A stretch of DNA of 64,000 nucleotides from Lumbricus rubellus. Lineage: Eukaryota; Annelida; Clitellata; Crassiclitellata; Lumbricidae. Every line of letters starts with the position of its first letter. The first letter of the stretch is position 1. The stretch covers positions 3,247,174 to 3,311,173 of the forward strand of contig OX243825.1 of the NCBI GenBank assembly GCA_945859605.1, read 5' to 3'. The notes below the pieces were generated by a model that ran no database searches, was not told the DNA's origin, and was given only the letters and a program-made list of their open reading frames with translations. The translations under genes were made by a program, and so were the position numbers. Of this stretch, positions 43,996 through 55,600 are shown piece by piece.

Positions 43996-44823
43996 GGTGA
44001 ACTTGTTGCCGATCACCGTTGGAGCCAGAGAAGTCTGTACTGGTCAGGACTGGAGACAGGACAGGGACAATTGCAACTCTACAGGGGTTTGGATTGTATT
44101 GTTTTCTCTTACTTAATTGTATGGTTTGTTGGGTGTTTGTGTAGGTTAACAAACATGGAAGAAGAGAAGGAAAAATTAAAGTTCTTTGGTGTTGATGCAC
44201 TAGTTGGTTTGCTTGTTAAGGCAGGGGCGGATGTTGATGCTGTTCTGGCTTTGAATAAGGAACAACTTATTGACTTGTGTTTGGTAGCAAAGGGTTTAAA
44301 GGCGAAAGTTTTACCTAAGAAAGTGGTAAAAGAGATGACAATGGTTGAAATGATGCAAATGATGATGGAACGAGAGGATAAGATGCGGAGGGAACAGATG
44401 GAAATTATGATGGAACGCGAGGAAAAGGTGAGGGAAGAACAGATGGAAATTATGATGCAACGTCAGTAAATGAAGAGGAAAAAGCGGAAGAAAGGAGGCA
44501 GGAGCAAAGAGAGTGGCAGGCAAAATTGTTGGGTAGCCAAAATCTTAGTCAAGAGAAGGCTAGAGATGAGGCGAAGAAAGAACGAGAAAGGAAGACTAAG
44601 GAAGAAGAGTCTACAGGGGCTAGGATCAAAAAATTTGGGGACATACTGAAAAACGTATTACCTAAAATGCCCACTGAAGATATTGAGTTGCCGCTGTATC
44701 TAGAATCAATAGAGAGCTTGTTTGCTATGTATTTGGTTCCAGAGGATTTAAAATGTGCTTTATTGATGCCTTTCTTGTCTGAAAAAGCTAAAAAGTTGAT
44801 TCGTAGGTTACCAGTGGATCAAC

Positions 44824-45716
44824 CAGGGACGTAACTAGGATTTTTCGTTTGGGGGGGGCTTAAGCCTTAAGTATATGACCAGTGCTTAAAGTGTAAAAAA
44901 GAAGTGCCAGGACGCTGTATTGTAATTGGTCGGGAGTGGCGGCGCGAAGTTGCGAGTGCCGAAGGCTCGAAGCCCGTTCCGACTAGGGGGTCTGGGGGAG
45001 CGTCGTAAGCTCCCCCAGCGGGGTCTGGGGCGGAGCCCCAGCGACCAGCGCATTTTGGGCTGCGTCGACCTCAAATGGAGCCATTTTTAAGCTCTTGTTT
45101 GCCAGCTATTTGTGAACGGAAAAGTCGCGAAAACTTTAAGAATAAGTCGTTTTTCAGTGTTGCAAGGCTCAAGCTACCAAGATAACAATAAAAAATAAAA
45201 CTGCTACTGTAAAAGAGAAAGGTTTTGTCTTCACCGTAAGCTCCCCAGCGGGGTCTGGGGCGGAGCCCCAGCGACCAGCGCATTTTTGGCTGTGTCGACC
45301 TCAAATGGAGCCATTTTTAAGCTCTTGTTTGCCAGCTATTTGTGAACGGAAAAGTCGCGAAAACTTTAAGAATAAGTCGTTTTTCAGTGTTGCAAGGCTC
45401 AAGCTACCAAGATAACAATAAAAAATAAAACTGCTACTGTAAAAGAGAAAGGTTTTGTCTTCACCGTAAGCTCCCCAGCGGGGTCTGGGGCGGAGCCCCA
45501 GCGACCAGCGCATTTTTGGCTGTGTCGACCTCAAATGGAGCCATTTTTAGGCAGTCATGGCCGGTCGTCCGTAACTGCATGTACGCCGTCCATGCGGTAG
45601 TCTATTTAAATTAGCCGTAAGCATACAACGGCTTGATTTCATTTGGGGGGGGGCTTCAGCTTCGTTTGGGGGGGGCTTAAGCCCCCCCCCCAAGCCCAAC
45701 GCTAGTTACGTCACTG
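44824..45716. mobile_element. hAT element inside gag, 893 bp
   Basis: Exact 8-bp duplication GGATCAAC (44816-44823, 45717-45724). Ends CAGGGACGTAACTAG and CTAGTTACGTCACTG. Poly-G/poly-C blocks lie near both ends. No transposase. Confidence 0.95.
45071..45530 (+). repeat. Two 230-bp tandem copies in the hAT element
   Basis: Units start TCAAATGGAGCCATTTTTAA at 45301 and at 45071 and contain AAAAGTCGCGAAAACTTTAA and CCAGCGGGGTCTGGGGCGGA. I see no difference between the two over the 230 bp. Part of a further copy flanks each side. Confidence 0.92.
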
Positions 45717-47431
45717 GGATCAACTAAATACATATGTAAAATTGAAGGTTGCTTTACTGCGTGAATTTAGGTTGACGCCACAACAGTACAAGGGCCAGTT
45801 CATGAAAGCTGAAAAGCTACCTAGCGAGTCATGGATGCAGTTCGCAACCCGGTTGCGAACATATCTCAGATTTTACCTTGAGTCTAGGGAGGTAGACAAT
45901 TTCCAGAAGTTACAAGATCTGTGGGTATCTGACAAGATGAAAGAATGCATGCCATATGTGATTCGATCGAATGTGATTGCCAAAGAAAGCGATGCTTGGC
46001 TAGAGCCAATCAAATTAGCAGAAATCACCGACATTTTTTCGATTAATCTGTCTGAATACCACAATCTGAAGGACACTGAATTCAAATTTGCATCAAAATC
46101 TGGGGATGGAAAATCATTTCAGAAAAATCCGAAAGATTTCAAGGAGTTTGAAAAGAAGCCCAATTTCTCTAAATTCAATGTCAAAGGAACAGGTGATTCT
46201 TTTGGGGGGTTCAAGGGGAATGTATCGGGAAAATCTGAGAAGCCCAAATGTTACATTTGTTTATCTGAACAACATCTTAAGGCTGCTTGCCCAAGGAATA
46301 AAGCTAAGTCAAAACCATTTGAAGCAAAGGTTAACTATGTAGATGTCGAAGGTGAGGTAAGGGAAGCCAATGTGTGTTTGGTCAAGATTGACGAGGTCAG
46401 TAAGGATGAAGAGTGGTATGAACGTGAAGGTTTTTGTAATTCATGGGAGGTTAAGTATGGACCTTATGATTACTGTAAAGAACCAGAGTATGGTCTAGAA
46501 GACCTTGATATTGAGCTCAAAAGGATGAGAGCAGAGAAGAAGCAGGAAGAAGTGGTTGAGATAGATTTAAACTCATTGTTTGAATATAACACATTGAATG
46601 TTTCTACTGAAAATGTTGTTTCTGCTGAAAATGTTGTTGCAGTTAATTCATGTGTGACTCTATCAAGCATACCACGAGTACGTTTACAAATTGGTAAGGT
46701 GACATGTACTGCTATTTTAGATTCTGGCAGTGAAATTGCGGTTGTAAACAAAAGGATGTTACCTGAGGGGACGATGGCAGTCAACCTGTGGGGAAGGTAA
46801 AATTGCGGGGTGCTTTTGGGGTTCAAAGTGAAGCTGACCTAATGCATTTACCTTGTATGCTAACATCTGATGAAGGACATAACAACAAGTTGTCAGTACT
46901 GCTCACATGTGCAGTTACTGATGAATTAATGTCCGATATGGAATGTTTGTTGACTTTAGATGATTATAAAGCATTAAAGCAGAGTCAGGAATTCGATGAC
47001 AGTGTAATCGAAATTGACAAAGGACAGACATCAGACATATTGACTGACACTGAATTGTGTAAAGGGAGATCTGATGATTTGTGTGTGAAAAATGTGTTAC
47101 AGGTTGAAGGTACGAGTGATAATGAAACGTCAACAGTGGAAGATGATACTGGAGGTTTGCCTATGACGGATATGTCTGGTGCAAATGAGGTTGATCAAAC
47201 AACAGTAGTGTCTGATGATTTAGATGAAACACCACAGTTAGTAAAGGCAGCTGAGCAGTTGAGGATGGAACAACTTGCTGATTGCGTGCGTGCAGACAGC
47301 ATGCTGACAAAATTACTGTACATGCTGACAGCGTAGAGTGAAACACTGAGTATTTTGTGCTAATTAGAGAATCCTTTTAAAAGTAAAACTGCCGTACTAT
47401 GCGAAATGACCGTGCAGAAAGAATCGCTGCT

Positions 47432-49627
47432 TCATTTGCTCTTAATCATCATTCGCGCTGCTCGAAGTCCGCCGCTTGTCACCCAGCCACCGGTGTGATG
47501 AGCCCATGCAAACAATTCGCCAGTGTATGCGCAGGCGAAACAGCATTGGTAACATGCGTTGAACCACCATCCTCCGCTGCGGAGCTGGGCGCAATTACCT
47601 GACGATGTGTCGTGATCGGCATCATAAGTTGAGAATTTCATTCCATTGTTGCGGTATTGGGATGGCACTGAACTATCCAGAAGCGAATCTCCTGCATTTC
47701 CACTGTATCCTGATACACGAAGGACGTATCCGTTGCTTTCAGAACCGATTGTGAAGGTGGAATATTCCGCGTAGAACCATTTACCGCTTTTATCGGGTTG
47801 TACCTGCAAGAAAGATGTATAAAATCTTACATGATTGTGCCAAAACCAGCCCGGAACCATAATGGGTGTTAAGCTCCTTAGCGTTAACCCCGAGTAAAAC
47901 TCGGGCCGGGAATTCGATGTAAAAACGGTTAACCCCCGAGCCACACTCGGTATGCATATATATACACTAGCATACCCGACCACGCGTTGCTGTGGCTGAA
48001 AAAGCATCAAACCATCCGTCCCCACCTCCCCTCCTCCTCCACTTTTAGATGTGGATATGGAGAAGGATAGCCTATATGGGAGATGTGAGCTGGACGGAGC
48101 GAGTGACGAGTGAAGATATGGGAGATGTGAGCTGGACGGAGCGAGTGACGAGTGAAGAGTACGTGCCGCAAAGAGTAGGAGAAAAAAGATAACTGCAGAT
48201 GACAACTGACAAGGGAGATTGGAGGGGGGAAAAGAAAGAGATGAAGACCGAGACAGATGATGCTGGGATGGATGATGACTGACGGATACAACGAACTGAA
48301 GAGAAAAGCACAGCGAAGAGAAGAATGGCGTCATTGGAATTTGAAACCTACTGAGGGGCAGAGAACTTAAAGAAGAGAAGAAGGCCTATGTGCTTCAAAT
48401 TCAATCTTCAATTTCTTCGACCTGCCAAAAAGTTCCCATGACTCCGACGCGACCTGCCGAAATTTTAGAGCTGGCGCCGCCACTGGCTAGGACAAAGTCT
48501 TATCTCGAAAAAAGTGATCATGGTGTCGGTTAAGATAAGATAAGATAAGAATATTCTTTAATATACCAATTGCTATCCGCATTTTGGTGTACAGACATGG
48601 TATAATAAACAAACGCACATAATTTCTATATCCAATCAATGTCAAAATGTTTTCAAATAGCACAAAATCCTAGGTCCAAAATCCAATATAAATTTTTCTT
48701 TAAAATAATAATTGTCTTTTATAATGACCAACAATTTATGCTGCACCTTGGTTTATAAATATGGTATTACATTCAAATATGATAGAGCATTCTCATCAAA
48801 AACCATTTCCTAGTTACCGTCGCGTTTCAAACCAAGCATCTACCCATCAGTCCAGGGATCGAAGCGTGGCCATTATAGTTCATTATTGTACGTACAATAT
48901 TGTTCTACATTATTATTATAATATATACCTGGTACATGAATATTTTTAATAAATCAAGACGGGAGTTATTGTCCTGGTTATTCTAGGGGTTATTGTCCGG
49001 ATGTTTTTTTCTCATGGGTTGTTGTTCTAGCCTATAACCGCCTTTCAGGAAGCGATAAAAGATAAATAAAATTTACTTAGTCCAACTTAAACAATAATCA
49101 TTCTTCAGCTCTGAACCTTAATCGTTAAATTCAAAAAAATAATCTAAAGCTAAGCGAAGGGAACCATATTAATCACTAGCGTCGCGTAGTTTTGAGTCAA
49201 GTGATGCGAGTAGTATAGGAGATCATTTTCTAAACCAGTCAAAACAGCAATTAAGGTAATTGAAAGTGACAGGTCTGTATGTTATGGTCCAGGAAAATGA
49301 TTAATTACTTCTTTGATCTATAGAGGAAACAGGCTGGTCTAGGAAAATGGCTAATTACTTCTTTGATGTATATAGGAAACTGCCTGGTCTAGGAAAATGA
49401 TTAATTACTTCATTCATGTCACTGGTCCAGGAAATAATGCAATAGCAAACCCATAATTATTGTTTTGATTTACGCCCTTTGATGATGACGAATAACATTT
49501 CTTTCATCTACTCTGATGGCTGCGTTTCCCTTACAGGCAAACCAACATTCCTGTCTGTCTGTCTGTCTGTCTGCCTACCCGTCTGTCTGTCTGTCTGTCT
49601 GTCTGTCTGTGTGTCTGTCTGTCTGCC

Positions 49628-49682
<55 letters not shown>

Positions 49683-52600
49683 GTGACCTCTTTGTATACA
49701 GCAGACGTGTACAATAAATTATTATTCCTTCACAAGGCATTGTGCCCCCATAGCTCCACATTAGGCAACGCCTGCACTCTTGGACACTGTGTAATAAATG
49801 AAAATATGTGTCTGTCTGTAACAACAATAATTCTGCATTTCTTAACATTTGTAAAAAATCAGCCAAAATTTCGACATTTTTAAAAATCCCACAAATTCAA
49901 ACATTTATTATACACCAGTTCATGTATGCGACACCGCTCTGTCTTTGCAAGCACAGCGAAAATCTTTCTCATAGCCAATATCATTATACTAGTACACACA
50001 TATTGTGCATTTTTGAAGTCTTTATACTTCACTACAATATTTTCTGCTTGACAGAGTAGTTGAAATTTATATTTCCACACATACTGGACTCTGACTTTAC
50101 ATTCGCATTTGTACGTCTATGAAGTCTTTATACTTCACTGCAGTATTTTCTACTTAACAGATGCAATGTACTATGGTGCGCATAACTCTATAGCAACAAT
50201 AAGCGAGATATTGGACAATTCTATACTCCCGCAATCTTTAAAAATCGAATAATTTCAAACATTTATTATACAACTTTCCATGTGTACGACATTCGGAAGC
50301 ACCACGGCGTCAGCGGGAGCAGCAGTGACAACAGCGGTGGCAGCGACAGCGCACCGACCTCCTCTTCTTCCTTCAAGTCTTCCACTCCTCCTCGATTTGC
50401 AGTGTGTTGGACTTAGAAAATCTCGCCCTTGCAGAGCATTCGGACTTAGAAAATATCAGAAAATTTCGATCTCGCAGCATGTCAGACTTAGAAAAATTTT
50501 GATTTTGCCATGTGTTGGACTTAGAAATCTCGTCCTTGCGGAAAATTTGGACTTAGAAAATTTCGATCTTGCAGTGCGAACTTAGAAAAATTTTGATTTT
50601 GCCATGTGTTGGACTTAGAAATCTCGTCCTTGCGGAGCATTTGGACTTATAGTCTAAGCGGTACAAACCAGATTCTGGTTAGTAAACTGCACTTTTTGAA
50701 CACGGGTTGCCGCTTGGCACAGTTGTAGCTGGGACCCAGGAGATCATTTTAAGAAGGGGAGGCAATCGAAATTTCTCTTAGAATTCAAGATGGCGGCCTT
50801 TTTCAAAATTGCCGCCTGAGGCTGAGAAATTCTTATAAATCATCGTATCATCTCGTGTATGGTATCGTTTCTACATATTTCTGACTCGAATAACATGAAT
50901 CTAAGGTCAAAATCAACATTAGACATCAAAATTAAGCCAAAACAGGTGTTTTTACATTTAAAAACAGCAAAATTGCTATTAAAAATTAACAAATAGTTCT
51001 TCATTTCCATTGCTTGTTTTCCATTTTTCCTGTGGCATAGATCTATTCCCAGTGATGTAGTCCTAAAAAATGAAGTGGGGGGAACGCTCTTTATGAAGTG
51101 GGGGGACGCTCTTTATAATAATAATATTAATAGTAGTATTACTATTAATATTCCATTATCCCTGAAAAAAAGTGGGAGGACGGCGTCCCCCCGCGTCCCC
51201 CCCACTACACCACTGTCTATTCCCTTCTACATCTGGATGGTTTATCACAGTTTTGATTATTATGCATCGGAACCATTGGAATTGTCCTTAGAATTCAAAA
51301 TGGCGGCTTCATAAAAATGGCGTCCTGCGTCAAAGATATTCATACAAATTGTCAAGACATGTCGCGTTTAGTGTTGTTTGCATATATAATTTTTGACTCG
51401 AAGAACACCAAACTAAGGTCAAAATCATCATAGGACATCAATATAAAGCCAATACAGTCAAAGTTTTGCAAAACAGCAAAACTATTTCTATAAAAACAAA
51501 AATTTCGTTTGTTTTCGTTGCTTTTCTTCTGTTTTTCGTGACATTTTTCCTCATTAATCTGGGTGGTTTTTGCGATTATGATTATGACGACAACAACGAC
51601 GTCATCATCCGATTCGATCCATCTCCCTTGACAACAGCATCCGGTCCTGCACCGTTACGGATGAGGGATTCGTTGATGACGAGATAGAAGAAGGCTTGCG
51701 TCTGACGAACAGTTGGACCGTGATCACGGACCGTGACCTCCACGAACAACGTCAGATTTAGACATGCTGGTGGTGGTAGTGGTGGTGGTGGTGGTGGTGA
51801 TGGTGGTAGTGTTGATGGAGATGACAAGTGGTATCTGGTCGATCTGAAGGAGGGTGCGGTGGCGGTGGTCAGCGGCGTCTACAAGATGCTGAGAGATGTA
51901 ACAGGAGAGACGAGCATTGTCTTCTGCATCAGCATCTCTTACAATGACTGTCATCAGTCGACCATGACTATTCCTCCTCCTCCAGATCTCCTCCGTCATG
52001 CATGAAGGCCACTGTCTCCGTTGTCTTTGATTTTGGACAGATAACCTGGGGTCATTGTCATTCATGTCGATCACGTACGTGAAGCGTCACAATCACCGAT
52101 GACGTCACTTTCGGCGGCGACCAAGAACATGACCTTCGAAATGGGATTCAGACGGTCGTGCCAAGAACCACCTCGCGAGCATGCGCCATAACCCAGTAAA
52201 TCGACATATATTCAGGGTCGAGCGATTCGCCCTTGTAGATGAATCCGGTTGTGGCATTGTTGCTAAACGTAGCAGAATCGTTGAAACCATTGTTCCTCTT
52301 TGAGTCCTGGCTTGATATGCAATAGACGACGCCTGCGTACTCAATCGTATCCGCATAAGTTGCCATGATGTATCATACCTGCATTCCGATTGCTGGTTTT
52401 CGCGGACACCGAAGCTGTAGCTGAACTCAGTGAACCGTGGAATCTCGTCGTCAATGTCTTTGATGGTCAACAAAAGCAGTGCTGATGACATGACGTCAGG
52501 GATGGCGTCTCAAGGCCAAAGGCCAAGATGGCTACTTTGACCCTGGGCGTGACCTCCCGATCTAGACTGTCCTTGGCCGTGACGATGTACTGATCGTAGT

Positions 52601-55600
52601 CGATTGGGTCCAGCAAAAAGACCCCGTCACCGTCCAGTGAACACGTTGTGTGTCCGTTAGCCTACAGTCATTGACTCTGAGATGAGCGATGAAGGTTCCA
52701 TTGAGAGCATCCTCAGACACCTCGGCCACTCTAGACTCTGTCAAGACATTGACCGTCACAATTGGTCTATTGTCATTGACGTCGGTGACGTGTATGATGA
52801 CGCTCGCTTCGTCAGTCAATCGGACGTCATGACTTGAGTCAACGGCAAGCATCTGCAATTGATGAAGAGGTGCAGATTCAAAGTCCAGCCTCCTAAGCAG
52901 CTCATTTGCCCGGTTTCGTTATTTATGCTCTCGTCTCTCCTATTATAACATCTCTCAGCGTTTTGTAGACGCCGCTGACCACCACCACCGCACCCTCCTT
53001 CAGATCGACCAGATACCACTTGTCATCTCCATCAACACTACCACCATCACCACCACCACCACCACTACCACCACCAGCATGTCTAAATCTGACGTTGTTC
53101 GTGGAGGTCACGGTCCGTGATCACGGTCCAACTGTTCGTCAGACGTAAGCCTTCTTCTATCTCGTCATCAACGAATCCCTCATCCGTAACGGTGCAGGAC
53201 CGGATGCTGTTGTCAAGGGAGATGGATCGAATCGGATGATGACGTCGTTGTTGTCGTCATCATCATAATCGCAAAAACCACCCAGATTAATGAGGAAAAA
53301 TGTCACGAAAAACAGAAGAAAAGCAACGAAAACAAACGAAATTTTTGTTTTTATAGAAATAGTTTTGCTGTTTTGCAAAACTTTGACTGTATTGGCTTTA
53401 TATTGATGTCCTATGATGATTTTGACCTTAGTTTGGTGTTCTTCGAGTCAAAAATCATATATGCAAACAACACTAAACGCGACATGTCTTGACAATTTGT
53501 ATGAATATCTTTGACGCAGGACGCCATTTTTATGAAGCCGCCATTTTGAATTCTAAGGACAATTCCAATGGTTCCGATGCATAATAATCAAAACTGTGAT
53601 AAACCATCCAGATGTAGAAGGGAATAGATCTATGCCACAGGAAAAATGGAAAACAAGCAATGGAAATGAAGAACTATTTGTTAATTTTTAATAGCAATTT
53701 TGCTGTTTTTAAATGTAAAAACACCTGTTTTGGCTTAATTTTGATGTCTAATGTTGATTTTGACCTTAGATTCATGTTATTCGAGTCAGAAATATGTAGA
53801 AACGATACCATACACGAGATGATACGATGATTTATAAGAATTTCTCAGCCTCAGGCGGCAATTTTGAAAAAGGCCGCCATCTTGAATTCTAAGGGAAATT
53901 TCGATTGCCTCCCCTTCTTAAAATGATCTCCTGGGTCCCAGCTACAACTGTGCCAAGCGGCAACCCGTGTTCAAAAAGTGCAGTTTACTTTTGTGTACCG
54001 CCTGGACTATTAGAAAATTTCGATCTTGCAGTGCGAACTTAGAAAAATTTTGATTTTGACATGTGTTGGACTTAGAAAAATTCGAAATTTCATGGCGTTC
54101 GGACTTAGAATATTTCGACCTTGCAGAGCATTCGGACTTAGATATTTTTACTCTTGTAGTGTGTGGGACTTAGAAATTTTGCGAACTAAAATCTTGCTGA
54201 ACTTAGAAAATTTTACTCTTGCAGTGTGTTGGACTTAGAAAATTTCGACCTTGCAGTGAATTTGGACTTAGAAAAAATCGGACTTAGAAAAATTCGACCT
54301 TGCAGAGCATTCGGACATTGAAAATTTCCATCTTGCAGTGCGAACTTAGAAAGTTTTGTAAACTAAAATCTTGTTGGACTTAGAAAATTTTACTCTTGTA
54401 GTGTGTTGGACTTAGAAAATTTCAACATTGCAGGGAATTTGGACTTAGAAAAATTTGGTCTTATAAAAAAATTCGACCTTGCAGAGCATTCGGACATAGA
54501 AAATTTTGATCTTGCAGTGCGAACTTAGAAAGTTTGTGAACTAAAATCTTGTTGGACTTAGAAATTTTTACTCTTGTAGCGTTTGGCACTTAGAAAATTT
54601 TACTCTTGAGAAAATCTCGTCCTTGCAGAGCATTCGGACTTAGAAAATATCAGAAAATTTCGATCTCGCAGCATGTCAGACTTAGAAAAATTTTGATTTT
54701 GCCATGTGTTGGACTTAGAAAATCTCGACCTTGCAGAGCATTTGGACTTAGAAAATTTCGATATTGTAGTGTGTCGGACTTAGAAACATTTTGATTTTTG
54801 TCGTATGTTGGACTTAGAAATCTCGTCCTTGCGGAGCATTTGGACTTAGAAAATTTCGATCTTGCAGTGCGGACTTAGAAAGTTTTTGCTCCTGTAGTGT
54901 GTCGGACTTAGAAAAATTCGAAATTTCATGGCGTTCGGACTTAGAATATTTCGACCTTGCAAAGCATTCGGACTTAGATATTTTTACTCTTGTAGTGTGT
55001 GGGACTTAGAAATTTTGCGAACTAAAATCTTGCTGAACTTAGAAAATTTTACTCTTGTAGTGTGTTGGACTTAGAAAATTTCGACCTTGCAGTGAATTTG
55101 GACTTAGAAAAAATCGGACTTAGAAAAATTCGACCTTGCAGAGCATTCGGACATTGAAAATTTCCATCTTGCAGTGCGAACTTAGAAAGTTTGTGAACTA
55201 AAATCTTGTTGGATTTAGAAATTTTTACTCTTGCAGCATTTGGGACTTAGAAAATTTTACTCTTGTAGTGTGTTGAACTTAGAGAATTTCGACCTTGCAG
55301 TGAATTTGAACTTATAAAAATTCGGTCTTGCAGAGCATTCGGACTTAGAAATTTTTACTCTTGTAGCGTTTGGGACTTAGAAATTTTGCGAACTAAAATC
55401 TTGCTGAACTTAGAAAATTTTACTCTTGTAGTGTGTTGAACTTAGAGAATTTCGACCTTGCAGTGAATTTGAACTTATAAAAATTCGACCTTGCAAAGCA
55501 TTCGGACTTAGATATTTTTACTCTTGTAGTGTGTGGGACTTAGAAATTTTGCGAACTAAAATCTTGCTGAACTTAGAAAATTTTACTCTTGTAGTGTGTT

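Larger units (their letters stand above)
43021..47300 (+). mobile_element. Decayed 3'-truncated gypsy-type LTR retrotransposon
   Basis: 5' LTR, primer-binding site, repeat-rich leader and gag/protease region are present. Reverse transcriptase, integrase and 3' LTR are absent: near 47295 the sequence switches to the 3' flank of FReD copy 2 (GCATGCTGACAA, also in copy 1 at 21738). A hAT element interrupts gag. Confidence 0.8.
44155..47336 (+). pseudogene. Gag-zinc knuckle-protease of the decayed LTR element
   Basis: Reading starts at ATG 44155 (small helical N-terminus, then Met/Glu-rich coiled coil). A stop at 44467 and frame change, the hAT insertion at 44824-45716, and a frame change near 46790 break it. 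After the hAT element come a SCAN/capsid-like region (LLREFRLTPQQY, WMQFATRLRTYL), a CCHC knuckle (CYICLSEQHLKAAC, 46252-46290) and a retropepsin motif (AILDSGSEIAVV, about 46712). The tail (46788-47336) continues as the acidic part after the protease. Removing the hAT element and one target copy would leave the surrounding frame uninterrupted. Confidence 0.82.
50650..54009. mobile_element. TIR element carrying captured cadherin DNA, 3.36 kb
   Basis: Ends TAGTCTAAGCGGTAC and GTACCGCCTGGACTA. TSD TTA (50647-50649, 54010-54012). The right arm of the host palindrome keeps the empty site (reverse complement of about 60500-60520 reads GGAGCATTTGGACTTAGAAA). Arms about 50650-51920 and 52926-54009 include AAGATGGCGGCC and AAAATGGCGGC words. 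The loop 51921-52925 and the inner ends of both arms are cadherin-like coding DNA. TIR start, TSD length and ATGGCGG modules link it to 1998-5404. Confidence 0.92.

Noticed and set aside
43268..44200. 310-codon open frame on the - strand with a 32-residue repeat
   Set aside because: It is the reverse complement of the 97-bp leader repeat of the LTR element and has no independent support.
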